From positions 56,394 through 120,393 of the forward strand of contig CALUQE010000005.1 in assembly GCA_944322845.1 (NCBI GenBank): DNA of 64,000 bases, given 5' to 3'. Of this stretch, positions 34,635 through 44,319 are shown in pieces. Made by a program: the position numbers and the translations under genes. This DNA is from Candidatus Gastranaerophilales bacterium (lineage in GTDB: Bacteria; Cyanobacteriota; Vampirovibrionia; Gastranaerophilales; Gastranaerophilaceae). A model generated the notes under the pieces. It made no database searches, was not told the origin of the DNA, and worked only from the letters and a program-made list of their open reading frames with translations. How positions within the stretch are numbered: the stretch's first letter is position 1; each line of letters opens with the position of its first letter.

Positions 34635-35699
34635 ATGAAGATATTCTCGATCAACAATTCTAATTTTAATCAGGGATTTAAGGGTAAGTATGTAAGCATC
34701 AGACATGGTGGCGATTTAAAACAGTTTCCGGAATGGCATAAAAATTCTTATGCAGAAACAACTTTAGGAGCATATCACGAAGATCAAAAAAACAGAGTTT
34801 ATTTCGCATCGCCGATGGAGCCAATAAGCGATAATATAAAAGAAAATGCAGACAAAATTATCTATGATAATGAACCAAGCTATCCTGACGTTAATAAAGA
34901 AGTAAGTCGCAATTATTTTGGTACAGAAAGAAAGAACTACAAAGACGATTTTGAAGAAATAAGGAAGTATTATTACAGAAGAGAGATGGGTGGATTTGCA
35001 AGCGTAGAAGAGGCAAAATACCAACAATGGCAAGCAGCTGAATGTGCTCGTTTATATGATAAAGGTGGACATTTAAGATATGTTAAAGAGCAAGCTGAAG
35101 ATAACATCAAAAGTTTTGAAAATGAAAAAGCCGAAATAACAAAAGGTTTGGATTCTGCAAAAGCTGAATTAAAAGGACTCGAGGACATAAGTGTCAGGTT
35201 GGAAAAACATCACCAAAATTTAAAAGAAATGAAAAAATTCCATAGTGAGTTGCTTGCAGAAACTGAAAAGGGTAATGTTAACGAAACTATGTTATATGTG
35301 GATGCAAAAAGTGGTAAGGATGCTCTTGAGTCAAAAATTGCCTCAAAAAGGAAACATGAAACATTCTTAGATGATGTAAAAAGTGTTTATTCCGATATCA
35401 GAGACGGTTGGCAGGATGAATATAGAATAGTTGGTACAAGGGAAAATACGAAAAAAGATTTGGAAAAATTACAAGCTACTCAAGATAAGTTTGAAGCAAT
35501 AAAAGAAAAATGTAACGAAACAATAAAGATGTTAAATACTACTATCGAAAAATTACAAGCCAATATCAAGACAAAAGATAAACAAATTGCTGAGAAAAAA
35601 TCACTAATAGAGGATTGTAAGGCAAAACTTATTCCTATATTTGATGAATTGAAGAATTTTTATGCAAAACAAGGAATTAAAGTAATTAAGAAAGTATAG
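34635..35699 (+). CDS. Coiled-coil protein with N-terminal NFNQGFKG motif
   Basis: 354 aa, no family recognised. Begins MKIFSINNSNFNQGFKGKYV, the same kind of N-terminus as the next gene. Residues about 150-345 are mostly coiled coil (long Glu/Lys/Leu heptads, for example around IKMLNTTIEKLQANIKTKDKQ). No membrane segment. AAAGGAGG lies seven nt before the ATG. Stands 11 bp upstream of the related gene at 35711, so the two form an operon. Confidence 0.8.
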   Translation: MKIFSINNSNFNQGFKGKYVSIRHGGDLKQFPEWHKNSYAETTLGAYHEDQKNRVYFASPMEPISDNIKENADKIIYDNEPSYPDVNKEVSRNYFGTERKNYKDDFEEIRKYYYRREMGGFASVEEAKYQQWQAAECARLYDKGGHLRYVKEQAEDNIKSFENEKAEITKGLDSAKAELKGLEDISVRLEKHHQNLKEMKKFHSELLAETEKGNVNETMLYVDAKSGKDALESKIASKRKHETFLDDVKSVYSDIRDGWQDEYRIVGTRENTKKDLEKLQATQDKFEAIKEKCNETIKMLNTTIEKLQANIKTKDKQIAEKKSLIEDCKAKLIPIFDELKNFYAKQGIKVIKKV

Positions 35700-35710
35700 G
35701 AGAAACGGTA

Positions 35711-36649
35711 ATGAGAGTACAAGCAATAAATACAAATACAAATTTTAAAGGACTTTTTACAGACAAATCATCCCAAAATGGTGGTAATTGGAAAATGGAA
35801 TATCAGCCATACAGCTGGGAGAAAAATGAAGCCGGTGAAATAGGTAGAATGGCAAATAAGCAAATGGTTGATGTCTATGCTTCATCACTTCCTGATAATG
35901 AGGAAATTTATAGAAAAAATGCTACTATTTATGGCACATATTCGGAATATTCTGATGATATTTTCGGAACACGTTCATATTATAGAAGTGAAGACGGAAA
36001 AATGCGCCGAACAATAGATGAAAAACCGGCTCTCAATAGGGAAAAATCCTTAGAAGTTTTAAGTAAAAAGTATGACAGATTTTTGGACCTTAAGCAGTAC
36101 GAAAACCAGAATTTAGTATCTACTTCAGAAAATATAATGGAGCGTGCAAATATTGCCTCAAACAGATATAATGAAGCATCCGCAAAACAATTAGAAGGCT
36201 ATAATTACGGTCAAGGTTTTATGCAAAAATCTGACGGTTTGAGGATAATGAATAATGCAAGGACAGATATGGATTCTGCTAAGTATGTGATGAAAAATTG
36301 CACAGATGCTTTGTTCAATCAGACAGAAGAACATAAGAGGTTAACCACATCTATTTTCAATACATACGCGAATAAAGAAAAAATAACCAAAGAACTTAAT
36401 CAGTTGAAAGAGTTAAGGGAATCCGGCAAGCTTATTGATATTAGCAGTCGTACTATTGAAAATCCAAATGCACCGTTAGTTGCAGCTCTGCAGAATATAA
36501 GAGCAGCTGCTGAAAAATTTATCTGCCTGCCTCACAAAATTATGAGTATGGGAGAAATTATTAAGCAGGTAAATCCACGAGCTATTGAGGGCGGATATAA
36601 TGAACAAATTGTTCGTTATGTCGAAAATATAATCCGTAAAGGTGTATAG
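35711..36649 (+). CDS. Helical protein with N-terminal INTNTNFKG motif
   Basis: 312 aa, no family recognised. Begins MRVQAINTNTNFKGLFTDK, close to the N-terminus of the gene before it. The rest is hydrophilic and mainly helical (about 105-240), with a Tyr-rich segment near residues 75-95. It shares a general plan with the upstream protein (N-terminal motif, variable region, long helices) and may work with it as a pair. AGGAGAAACGG precedes the ATG. Confidence 0.78.
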   Translation: MRVQAINTNTNFKGLFTDKSSQNGGNWKMEYQPYSWEKNEAGEIGRMANKQMVDVYASSLPDNEEIYRKNATIYGTYSEYSDDIFGTRSYYRSEDGKMRRTIDEKPALNREKSLEVLSKKYDRFLDLKQYENQNLVSTSENIMERANIASNRYNEASAKQLEGYNYGQGFMQKSDGLRIMNNARTDMDSAKYVMKNCTDALFNQTEEHKRLTTSIFNTYANKEKITKELNQLKELRESGKLIDISSRTIENPNAPLVAALQNIRAAAEKFICLPHKIMSMGEIIKQVNPRAIEGGYNEQIVRYVENIIRKGV

Positions 36650-36668
36650 CAAGGTAATGTTATTTTCG

Positions 36669-36702
36669 AAAGTTCCTTCTAAATTACATTAGGAGGAACT
36701 TT
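36669..36702 (+). promoter_or_regulatory. Hairpin that hides the ribosome-binding site of the DJ-1 gene
   Basis: AAAGTTCCTTCT (36669-36680) can pair over 12 bp (one G-U) with AGGAGGAACTTT (36691-36702), which contains the Shine-Dalgarno. The ATG follows two nt later at 36705. This looks like a translational switch such as a thermometer. A factor-independent terminator of the upstream operon is less likely because the T-run is short. Confidence 0.6.
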
Positions 36703-36704
36703 TA

Positions 36705-37385
36705 ATGAAAAATTTATTAATTATAACAACAAACTATTCCGGATGCGAATGCGGAAAGCCGGAATGCAAATGTATTCAAAATACCGGCGTTTATCTGGAA
36801 GAATTTGCCGTACCGTATCTTGTTTTTCAAAAATCGGATGTTAAAACTGTTATTGCCAGTCCTAAAGGCGGACTTTCTCCGGTTGATGAAAATTCAATGT
36901 CATGCTCAAACCCGGAAGAGTGGGATGATTGTATAAAAGTTTTACGCGAGACGAAAAAATTATCCGAAATAAATCCCGATGAATTTGACGGAGTATATTT
37001 TCCGGGAGGACACGGACCGATGTTCGATTTAGCCGAATGTCAGGAAACTGCAAATATTGTAAGCGATTTTTTTAACAAAGGTAAACTTGTAAGTGCTGTC
37101 TGCCACGGTCCTGCTGCATTAATAAATGCTAAAACGCGGGATGGAGAATCAATATTTAAAGGAAAACGAGTTACCTGTTTTACAAATGAAGAAGAAGGGA
37201 TTGTAAAGCTAAAAGAACTTGTGCCGTTTCTTTTGGAAACAAAAATACGCGAACTCGGCGGCAACTTTATTGCCGAAAAACCATGGGCAGAACACGTAGA
37301 AGTTGACGGAAACTTAATCACAGGACAAAATCAAAATTCTGCACTTCTGATTGCGGAAAAAATTCTGGAGTTTTTTAATAAGTAA
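36705..37385 (+). CDS. DJ-1/PfpI family protein (Hsp31-like)
   Basis: 226 aa. Nucleophile elbow AVCHGPAAL (Cys133), Glu in GVYLEEFAVPY, and FPGGHGPMFDL are the DJ-1/PfpI signature, in the arrangement of Hsp31-type glyoxalase/chaperones. An extra Cys-rich N-terminal stretch, CECGKPECKC (residues 14-23), could bind metal and is unusual. Function is probably stress-related detoxification of alpha-oxoaldehydes; this is inferred. Its ribosome site is inside a hairpin. Confidence 0.85.
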   Translation: MKNLLIITTNYSGCECGKPECKCIQNTGVYLEEFAVPYLVFQKSDVKTVIASPKGGLSPVDENSMSCSNPEEWDDCIKVLRETKKLSEINPDEFDGVYFPGGHGPMFDLAECQETANIVSDFFNKGKLVSAVCHGPAALINAKTRDGESIFKGKRVTCFTNEEEGIVKLKELVPFLLETKIRELGGNFIAEKPWAEHVEVDGNLITGQNQNSALLIAEKILEFFNK

Positions 37386-37391
37386 AACATC

Positions 37392-38738
37392 TTACTTTCC
37401 GATACAGAAGTGTTCAAAGATATTATTAAGAATATCGTCTGTAATTAATTCACCTGTAAGTTCATCCAGCGCAAGAATTGCAGATTTTACGTCAATTGAG
37501 ATTAAATCCTGCAATTCCTTCAGTTGTGCTGATAAAAGTGCCTGCTCCATTGAAGCGCGTGCTTTTCTAAGGCATTCCTGCTGGCGTGTGTTTGTTACAA
37601 AATCCAGATTTTCAGGGTTAATATCACACACTTTTTGTTTCAAAAGTTCTTTTAACTCCTCAACTCCTTCACCTTTGAGTGCAGAAATATAAAGAACATC
37701 GCCGCTTCGCTCCGTAACTAAGTCAGCTTTGTTTGCAATAACAATATGCTTTTTCCTTTCAAGAAGCTTTAAAACTTCACTGTCATCATTATCCAAACCT
37801 TTTGATGCATCATAAATAAACAAAACAAGATCAGCTTCATCAAGTGACTGTTTTGAATATTCAATCCCGATTTTTTCGACAGTTGAAACTTCTTCATCTT
37901 CTCTTATTCCGGCCGTGTCAACAAGCGTAACCGGAATTCCCAAATCCAGAGTTTCTCTAAGAACATCTCTTGTTGTTCCTGCTATATCTGTTACAATAGC
38001 TCTATCAAGACTCAAAAGCGCATTGAATAAAGATGATTTGCCGACATTAGGTTTTCCGATTATTGCAACAGAAGCTCCCTGGCGGAAAATATTCGAAGTA
38101 TTTGCACCTTTTAAAACTTTATCAATCTGAGAAATTATATCTTCAAAACGCTCCTTTAAATAATCATACTCCGGCTCTTTTACATCCTCAGGAAAATCAA
38201 TCCCTGCAGTAATTTTAGACAAAACTTCGAAAATATCGTTTCTTATATCATTAATTTTTTCTTTCAAAACACCGGAGAGATTCTTCATTGAAACTTTTGC
38301 AAAGTCTGAAGTTTTGGAGTGAATTATATCCGCAACGGACTCCGCCTGAGAAAGATCCATTCGCTTATTCAAAAATGCACGTTTGGTAAATTCGCCTTTT
38401 TCAGCAAGCCTTGCTCCGTTTTTCAGCACAAGATTCAAAATATTTTTAACAACTTGCACCCCGCCGTGGCACTGAATTTCTACAACATCTTCCCCGGTGT
38501 AGCTGTTCGGCGCAAAAAACGGAAGTATTACAACTTCATCAATTTTAACAGGTGAATTCCCTGTATTATCCACAATCCATCCGTGCTTAAATTTTCCTTT
38601 TTCAAACTCGGGATTGGTAAAAATTTTGTTAATAATTTCAAACGCCTTTTCACCTGAAATTCTGATTATCCCTACTCCGCCCGCTCCCATAGGAGTAGCC
38701 GGCGCAGCTATTGTATCAAATTCATCCAAAATATTCAT
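37392..38738 (-). CDS. mnmE: tRNA modification GTPase MnmE
   Basis: 448 aa. N-terminal ATPMGAGGVGIIRISG, G1 GKPNVGKSSLF, G3 DTAGIRE, G4 NKADL and the C-terminal CIGK with the catalytic Cys are all present. With MnmG it modifies the wobble U34 of certain tRNAs. The ATG at 38738 is preferred to 38762 because homologues start at this point. No Shine-Dalgarno is present, but a -10-like TACAAT lies six nt upstream, so the mRNA is probably leaderless. Confidence 0.96.
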   Translation of the reverse strand: MNILDEFDTIAAPATPMGAGGVGIIRISGEKAFEIINKIFTNPEFEKGKFKHGWIVDNTGNSPVKIDEVVILPFFAPNSYTGEDVVEIQCHGGVQVVKNILNLVLKNGARLAEKGEFTKRAFLNKRMDLSQAESVADIIHSKTSDFAKVSMKNLSGVLKEKINDIRNDIFEVLSKITAGIDFPEDVKEPEYDYLKERFEDIISQIDKVLKGANTSNIFRQGASVAIIGKPNVGKSSLFNALLSLDRAIVTDIAGTTRDVLRETLDLGIPVTLVDTAGIREDEEVSTVEKIGIEYSKQSLDEADLVLFIYDASKGLDNDDSEVLKLLERKKHIVIANKADLVTERSGDVLYISALKGEGVEELKELLKQKVCDINPENLDFVTNTRQQECLRKARASMEQALLSAQLKELQDLISIDVKSAILALDELTGELITDDILNNIFEHFCIGK

Positions 38739-38744
38739 AAGTTT

Positions 38745-38750
38745 ATTGTA
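38745..38750 (-). promoter_or_regulatory. -10 element for mnmE, overlapping the murF -35
   Basis: TACAAT on the minus strand, six nt before the mnmE ATG. It overlaps TTGTAA (38746-38751), the -35 of the divergent murF promoter, so the two promoters may exclude each other. Confidence 0.5.
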
Positions 38751-38774
38751 ACCCAAAAACATTCGGCATATAAT
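38746..38774 (+). promoter_or_regulatory. Promoter predicting a leaderless murF mRNA
   Basis: TTGTAA, a 17-bp spacer and TATAAT (38769-38774), with the ATG at 38781 six nt later. No Shine-Dalgarno. Confidence 0.7.
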
Positions 38775-38780
38775 AGTCGT

Positions 38781-40112
38781 ATGAAAATAAGCGAATTAAT
38801 AGAAGCAACAAACGCAAAAGTTTTAAGAGAGCCGGAAGAAGATTTGGAAGTAAGAATTTCGACTGACACAAGAACTATTCAAAAAGGCGATTTCTACCTT
38901 CCGCTCAAAGGTGCAAGTTTTGACGGTGAAAAGTTTATAAAGCAGGCACTGGATAAAGGCGCTGCCGGAGCTTTTTGTACGACCTGCCCCCTCGACCTTC
39001 GGGAGAGGGATGGGGTGAGGGCTCAAGCGCTGCTGCAGGTTGACGACACGCTAAAAACGTATCTTAAACTTGCAAACTACAGAAGAAACAAACTGAATTT
39101 TACGGTTGTTGCGGTGACGGGAAGTTCCGGAAAAACGACCACAAAAGAACTGACCGCCGCAGTTTTGTCAGAAAAATTTAAGACCTTTAAAACCCCGCTT
39201 AATCATAACAATGAAATCGGGCTTTGCCAGACAATATTTGAAGCGCCGGATGATACTCAGGTTCTTGTCCTTGAAATGGGAATGAGAGGACTCGGAGAAA
39301 TTGAAGTCCTTTCAAAATGCGCAGAGCCTGACATTACAATTATTTCAAATGTCGGCACTGCCCATATCGGACGTCTCGGCTCAAGAGAAAATATTGCTAA
39401 AGCCAAGTGCGAAATCGTTAAATATCAAAGAGGAAATGTTTTTATTGCGCATGATGATGAATTAATCAGAAAAACAGTAGAATTTGACGGAGAAAAGATT
39501 TTTTATTCATTAAAAGACGTAAGGATTTTAGAAAAAAATAAACATTATTCAAAATTTGAATACGGAAACAATATTTATGAGCTGAATGTCGGCGGAGATT
39601 ATAATATAGAGAATGCGCTTGCTGCAATAAACACAGGCTTAAAACTCGGCATGAGTGTGAATGAGATTCAAGCAGGTTTAAAAAAATACGCACCGATTGA
39701 AAAGCGCTGGGAAGCAGTTAAAGCAGGCGGGTTTGAAATTATTAACGACAGCTATAATGCCAATCCTGAATCAATGCGTGCATTTGTAGATACAATTTTT
39801 GAACTGTATACAAAACCTGTTCTTGTTCTCGGAGATATGGGAGAACTTGGCGAGGATGAAATCAGGTATCATAAAGAGCTTGGAGAGTATATCAATACTC
39901 ACAAAAACTTAAAACCTGAAATTGCAGTACTTTCTGTCGGAAATTTGTCAAAGTATATTACAGATGAAATCAAAAACTGTAATTCCAAACACTTTGAAAC
40001 AATTGAAGAAACAATTAATTATATCAAAACAAACATACAGCCGGATTCAAAAATATTCTTGAAGGCTTCGCGGAGTATGAAATTTGAGAGAATTATCGAG
40101 GGCCTAAATTAA
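38781..40112 (+). CDS. murF: UDP-MurNAc-tripeptide-D-Ala-D-Ala ligase MurF
   Basis: 443 aa. Adds D-Ala-D-Ala to the peptidoglycan precursor in the cytoplasm. P-loop TGSSGKTTTKE (about 113-123), NEIGLCQTIF, EMGMRGLGEI, and NDSYNANPESM with VLGDMGELG are typical. Residues 69-81 are encoded by an intergenic-type palindromic repeat (38986-39021) that keeps the frame and replaces a surface loop between the substrate-binding beta strands. The stop overlaps the next start by one base. Confidence 0.95.
   Translation: MKISELIEATNAKVLREPEEDLEVRISTDTRTIQKGDFYLPLKGASFDGEKFIKQALDKGAAGAFCTTCPLDLRERDGVRAQALLQVDDTLKTYLKLANYRRNKLNFTVVAVTGSSGKTTTKELTAAVLSEKFKTFKTPLNHNNEIGLCQTIFEAPDDTQVLVLEMGMRGLGEIEVLSKCAEPDITIISNVGTAHIGRLGSRENIAKAKCEIVKYQRGNVFIAHDDELIRKTVEFDGEKIFYSLKDVRILEKNKHYSKFEYGNNIYELNVGGDYNIENALAAINTGLKLGMSVNEIQAGLKKYAPIEKRWEAVKAGGFEIINDSYNANPESMRAFVDTIFELYTKPVLVLGDMGELGEDEIRYHKELGEYINTHKNLKPEIAVLSVGNLSKYITDEIKNCNSKHFETIEETINYIKTNIQPDSKIFLKASRSMKFERIIEGLN
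38986..39021. repeat. Palindromic repeat element inserted in murF
   Basis: CCCTCGACCTTCGGGAGAGGG followed by a short link and GGGTGAGGG. A closely similar element stands between genes at 43799-43835. Here it is in frame within a coding sequence. Confidence 0.75.
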
Positions 40113-40954
40113 TGTCAGATAAGTTTCTCAGAGCAGATTTGCATGTACACTCAAATTATTCGGACGGGAGCAACACCGTTTACGAGCTTCCGAAAATTCT
40201 GAAAAGTGCAGGAATAGATATTTTTGCACTCACTGACCATGATACGGTAGAAGGCTGCAAAGAACTTTTCGGCAAGGCTGATTTTATTTGCGGCGTTGAA
40301 TTAACCTCACTTTGCGGAAATATAAAATGTCACATTCTCGGATATAATGTTGATATTTTTAATAAAGAATTAAACGATTTGATTGCAAAGGGAAAAATCT
40401 TAAGACGCCAGAAACTTGAGACCAGAATCAGGTATTTAAAAGAGGTTCACAATATTGAACTGACTTCTGAGGAGCTGGATTGGCTTTATTCAAGGAAAAG
40501 CGTTGTAAAAACTCATCTTGCGAATATTCTTGTAAAACGCGGACTTGCCGGCAATAATATAGAAGCCATGCAAAAATACCTTGATGCCTGCAAGACCGGA
40601 AACACAAGATTTGACGGCAAAGAATCAATAGAGACAATTATTAAAGCCGACGGCATTCCGGTCTGGGCGCATCCTCTGGGCGGTGAAGGCGAGAGGCATC
40701 TCAAGCCGGAAGAATTCCTTCCGAGGCTCAAAGAGATGATAAAATTCGGAATTCAGGGGCTGGAATGTTATTATTCCAGATATAATTCAGAAGAAATAGA
40801 TTTCCTGACAAAATGCGCAAAAGAAAATAATCTTCTGATAAGCGGAGGAAGTGATTACCACGGAACAAACAAAGATATTCCGCCGGGAAGATTAAATACC
40901 GGAGAAAAATATATTGAACCTGTAAAACTTACAATATTAACAGCCTTAAAATAA
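40112..40954 (+). CDS. PHP-domain phosphoesterase (YciV/TrpH-like)
   Basis: 280 aa. PHP metal-binding motifs are complete: [38 protein letters not shown] and SGGSDYHG. Family members include RNase AM, which trims RNA 5' ends, and 3',5'-nucleotide phosphatases. Overlaps the murF stop by one base (TAATG), so translation is coupled. Confidence 0.88.
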   Translation: MSDKFLRADLHVHSNYSDGSNTVYELPKILKSAGIDIFALTDHDTVEGCKELFGKADFICGVELTSLCGNIKCHILGYNVDIFNKELNDLIAKGKILRRQKLETRIRYLKEVHNIELTSEELDWLYSRKSVVKTHLANILVKRGLAGNNIEAMQKYLDACKTGNTRFDGKESIETIIKADGIPVWAHPLGGEGERHLKPEEFLPRLKEMIKFGIQGLECYYSRYNSEEIDFLTKCAKENNLLISGGSDYHGTNKDIPPGRLNTGEKYIEPVKLTILTALK

Positions 40955-40960
40955 GCCTTG

Positions 40961-40989
40961 TTGCTCAACAAATATCTTTCATCTATAAT
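40961..40989 (+). promoter_or_regulatory. Promoter predicting a leaderless lepA mRNA
   Basis: TTGCTC, a 17-bp spacer and TATAAT (40984-40989), nine nt before the ATG at 40999. No Shine-Dalgarno. Confidence 0.65.
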
Positions 40990-40998
40990 AAAAGCATT

Positions 40999-42801
40999 AT
41001 GAAATACAGGGACAATGTAAGAAACTTTTGCATAATTGCACATATAGACCACGGAAAATCAACATTAGCCGACAGATTGCTGGAAGCAACCGGAACAATC
41101 GCCGAGAGGGATATGCAGGATCAGCTTCTGGATACAATGGATATTGAGCGCGAACGCGGTATTACAATCAAACTTAACGCTGCAAGAATGCAATACACTG
41201 CAAAAAACGGAGAAAAGTATATTTTTAACCTAATTGACACTCCGGGACACGTAGATTTTTCGTATGAAGTTTCACGCTCCCTTGCCGCATGCGAAGGCGC
41301 TTTATTAATAGTTGACGCAACACAGGGGGTCGAAGCGCAAACTTTAGCCAATGTTTATATGGCGATTGAACAAAATTTGGAAATTATTCCGGTAATCAAC
41401 AAAATTGATCTTCCTTCCGCAGATGTAGACAGAGTAAAGGAAGAAATTGAAGAAATTCTGGGAATAGACACCTCAATGGCAATTCCTGTAAGTGCAAAAA
41501 CAGGTTTGAATATTGATCAGGTGCTTGAAGCGATTGTAAAATACGTTCCGCCTCCGGTTGATACATCAGAAAAACCGTTAAGAGCGCTTGTATTTGACAG
41601 CGCGTACGATCCGTACCTCGGGACTCTTTGCTTTTTCAAAATTATGGACGGCAAAATGAGACTCGGTGATAAAGTACGATTTATGGCATCGGGTAAAGAG
41701 TACGAAGTTGTTGAAATAGGCTATCTTACCCCGCATAGAGTTCAGGTAAATGAACTTGTCTGCGGGGATGTAGGATACTTTGCAGGCTCAATAAAAGAGA
41801 TTACAAGATTTGTGGGCGACACTGTAACTCACGTTGGCAGACCCGCATCAGAACCTTTACCGGGATATAAAGAGGCACTTCCTATGGTATTCTCCGGAAT
41901 GTATCCTGTTGATAACGAAGATTACCACGAACTTAAAGAAGCTCTGGAAAAACTCAAGCTATCCGACAGTTCTATTACTTTTGAGCCGGAAACTTCAAGC
42001 GCACTCGGCTTTGGCTTCCGCTGCGGCTTCTTAGGAATGCTTCATATGGAAATTGCACAGGAAAGGCTGGAGAGAGAATATGATCTTTCTATTGTTACAA
42101 CAGCGCCTTCCGTTGTTTACAGAGTCCATAAAACAAACGGCGAAGTCGTTGAAATCGATAATCCGGCGAATCTCCCTGCTGCGCAGTACAGAGATTACAT
42201 AGAAGAACCTTATGTAAAGGTTTCCATCATTACGCCAAATGATTATGTAGGAACTTTAATGGACTTATGCCAGACAAAACGCGGTATTTTTATAAACATG
42301 AATTATCTGGACAAAGTCAGAGTCGATTTAATTTACCATTTACCGCTGAGCGAAGTTATTACTGACTTTTATGACCAGTTAAAATCCCGCTCAAAAGGGT
42401 ATGCAAGCCTTGATTACGAATTTGAAGATTACAAACGCTCAAAACTTATCAAGCTTGATGTAATGCTTGCAGGCGAAGTAGTTGACGCACTTTCAGTAAT
42501 CTGCCATGAAGATAACGCGTATTACATCGGACAGAAGCTGACAGAAAAATTAAAAACCATTATTCCGCGCCAGATGTTTGAAGTTCCGATTCAGGCAGCA
42601 ATAGGCGGAAGAGTTATTGCAAGAACCAATATTAAGGCTCTGAGAAAAAGCGTACTTGACAAGTGTTACGGCGGTGACATCACACGTAAGCGCAAACTCC
42701 TTGAAAAACAGAAAAAAGGTAAAAAACGTATGAAAGCAGTAGGCCGTGTAGAAGTTCCGCAGGAAGCTTTCATGGCAGTATTAAGCCTTGATGATGAATG
42801 A
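40999..42801 (+). CDS. lepA: Elongation factor 4 (LepA)
   Basis: 600 aa, full length. GTPase motifs [25 protein letters not shown] and NKIDLPSAD, then the LepA-specific C-terminal domain with [23 protein letters not shown] ribosome-bound GTPase that can back-translocate stalled ribosomes or assist initiation. Starts from its own promoter. Confidence 0.98.
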   Translation: MKYRDNVRNFCIIAHIDHGKSTLADRLLEATGTIAERDMQDQLLDTMDIERERGITIKLNAARMQYTAKNGEKYIFNLIDTPGHVDFSYEVSRSLAACEGALLIVDATQGVEAQTLANVYMAIEQNLEIIPVINKIDLPSADVDRVKEEIEEILGIDTSMAIPVSAKTGLNIDQVLEAIVKYVPPPVDTSEKPLRALVFDSAYDPYLGTLCFFKIMDGKMRLGDKVRFMASGKEYEVVEIGYLTPHRVQVNELVCGDVGYFAGSIKEITRFVGDTVTHVGRPASEPLPGYKEALPMVFSGMYPVDNEDYHELKEALEKLKLSDSSITFEPETSSALGFGFRCGFLGMLHMEIAQERLEREYDLSIVTTAPSVVYRVHKTNGEVVEIDNPANLPAAQYRDYIEEPYVKVSIITPNDYVGTLMDLCQTKRGIFINMNYLDKVRVDLIYHLPLSEVITDFYDQLKSRSKGYASLDYEFEDYKRSKLIKLDVMLAGEVVDALSVICHEDNAYYIGQKLTEKLKTIIPRQMFEVPIQAAIGGRVIARTNIKALRKSVLDKCYGGDITRKRKLLEKQKKGKKRMKAVGRVEVPQEAFMAVLSLDDE

Positions 42802-42846
42802 TAAAACAAGTTTTATATCTGCATTTATTCGGGATTGTCCGTAAAT

Positions 42847-43014
42847 TTACAAGCCTTTATTTGAATAATTTTTGTCTTGTATAAAGTTTGATAAATTAAT
42901 ATGAGATTCCTGTAATTTTGCGTTAAATTTAAACTTAAGATTTTTACGCATAGGATTTTTTAGTCTGCCGGTGCCGACAAATCTAGTCAGCACGCGTGAA
43001 ATACCGCTAACCAT
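42847..43014 (-). CDS. Possible small basic protein (55 aa)
   Basis: From an ATG with GAAAGGAAA ten nt upstream. The peptide is strongly basic (MVSGISRVLTRFVGTGRLKN...). Two facts favour it: a recognisable ribosome site, and it is the only candidate in a 410-bp gap between lepA and efp. No family recognised. A longer frame from a TTG at 43059 exists. Could be chance. Confidence 0.35.
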   Translation of the reverse strand: MVSGISRVLTRFVGTGRLKNPMRKNLKFKFNAKLQESHINLSNFIQDKNYSNKGL

Positions 43015-43215
43015 TTTTCTATATTTCCTTTCGGGTAATGTAAAATTATCCTCCCCCAATGAATGAGGTGTTCTATTATTTTAATCGAAAAAAATTAAAT
43101 GTAAAGATATAAAATTTAATTTAGTTCTCAAAGCTTATATACACTAAATATTGCTATCAGGTTTGGTTTATGTTATCCTTTAGAAAAAAGATAATAGTAT
43201 AGTTAAGGAGTAAGT

Positions 43216-43773
43216 ATGATTTCAGTAAACGATTTGAAGAATGGCTTAACACTTGAATTAGACAACGGCTTATGGACTGTTGTAGAATTTTTGCACGTAA
43301 AACCGGGTAAAGGCGCAGCTTTTGTAAGAACAAAATTGAAAAACGCAGAAACCGGAAACGTTGTTGAAAGAACCTTCAGAGCCGGCGAAAAAGTTGCAAA
43401 AGCTATGCTTGACCGTAGAGAAATGCAGTACTTATACAAAGAAGGCAAAGAATACGTTATGATGGATAACGAAACCTATGAACAGCTTCAGTTAACAGAA
43501 GCTCAGGTTGGCGACGGCATTAAATACCTCAAAGAAAATATGGTTGTTCAAGTATTAATGCACGACAAGAGAATCATTGGTGTTGATATCCCTGCACACG
43601 TTGAACTCGAAGTTGTAGATACACCGCCTGCTGAAAAAGGAAACACTGCTCAAGGCGGATCAAAACCGGCTACACTCGAAACAGGTGCTGTTGTTCAGGT
43701 TCCTTTCTTTGTACAAAACGGCGACGTAATCAGAGTCGATACCAGAAGCAACGAATATCTGGACAGAGTTTAG
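43216..43773 (+). CDS. efp: Elongation factor P
   Basis: 185 aa. Relieves ribosome stalling at polyproline. Lys32 in KPGKGAAF is the position of the modified residue in many EF-P proteins, although the modification type cannot be told. Ends in the typical [18 protein letters not shown] precedes the ATG. It leads an efp-accB-accC cluster, a common arrangement. Confidence 0.97.
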   Translation: MISVNDLKNGLTLELDNGLWTVVEFLHVKPGKGAAFVRTKLKNAETGNVVERTFRAGEKVAKAMLDRREMQYLYKEGKEYVMMDNETYEQLQLTEAQVGDGIKYLKENMVVQVLMHDKRIIGVDIPAHVELEVVDTPPAEKGNTAQGGSKPATLETGAVVQVPFFVQNGDVIRVDTRSNEYLDRV

Positions 43774-43798
43774 TTTGTGTATTGGAATTAAAAAATTT

Positions 43799-43835
43799 CC
43801 CTCGCCATTCAGGAGAGGGTTATGGTGAGGGGTGT
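43799..43835. repeat. Palindromic repeat element between efp and accB
   Basis: CCCTCGCCATTCAGGAGAGGG followed by GGTGAGGGG. Same family as the element inside murF (38986-39021). Confidence 0.75.
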
Positions 43836-43863
43836 AAAAACCTCCGCCGTTAAGGAGAAAACA

Positions 43864-44319
43864 ATGAAATTTGAAACAGATTATATAGAAAAATTAGCAA
43901 AAATCATATCAGACAACGGGTTGACAGAAATTTCTCTTGAGGACGGAGAACAGGCAATCACTATACGAAAAGATTTACCTGAAGTTATCGCAGCCGCACC
44001 GGCAGCAATTCCTGCAGCTGCAGCTGCTCCGGCAGTATCAGCACCGGCTTCTGCACCTGCTGCAGCAAAAGAACCTGAAGTTAAAGGCAAAGCAATAACT
44101 TCTCCAATGGTAGGAACTTTCTATGCAGCACCGTCACCGGATGCCGCACCGTTCGTTGAAGTAGGTTCTACCGTCAACACAGGAGATGTTGTCTGCATAA
44201 TCGAAGCAATGAAATTGATGAACGAAATTAAGTCCGAACAATCAGGAAAAGTTGTTCAAATCTGTGTTAAAAACGGCGATCCGATTGAATACGGACAAGT
44301 TTTGATGTATGTAGAATAA
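43864..44319 (+). CDS. accB: Biotin carboxyl carrier protein of acetyl-CoA carboxylase
   Basis: 151 aa. Biotin-attachment EAMKLMNEI (Lys117) is in the C-terminal lipoyl-like domain; residues 40-80 are an Ala/Pro-rich linker. The ATG at 43864 has AAGGAG upstream. The longer frame from 43822 starts inside the palindromic repeat and is rejected. Followed by accC after 127 bp. Confidence 0.96.
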   Translation: MKFETDYIEKLAKIISDNGLTEISLEDGEQAITIRKDLPEVIAAAPAAIPAAAAAPAVSAPASAPAAAKEPEVKGKAITSPMVGTFYAAPSPDAAPFVEVGSTVNTGDVVCIIEAMKLMNEIKSEQSGKVVQICVKNGDPIEYGQVLMYVE

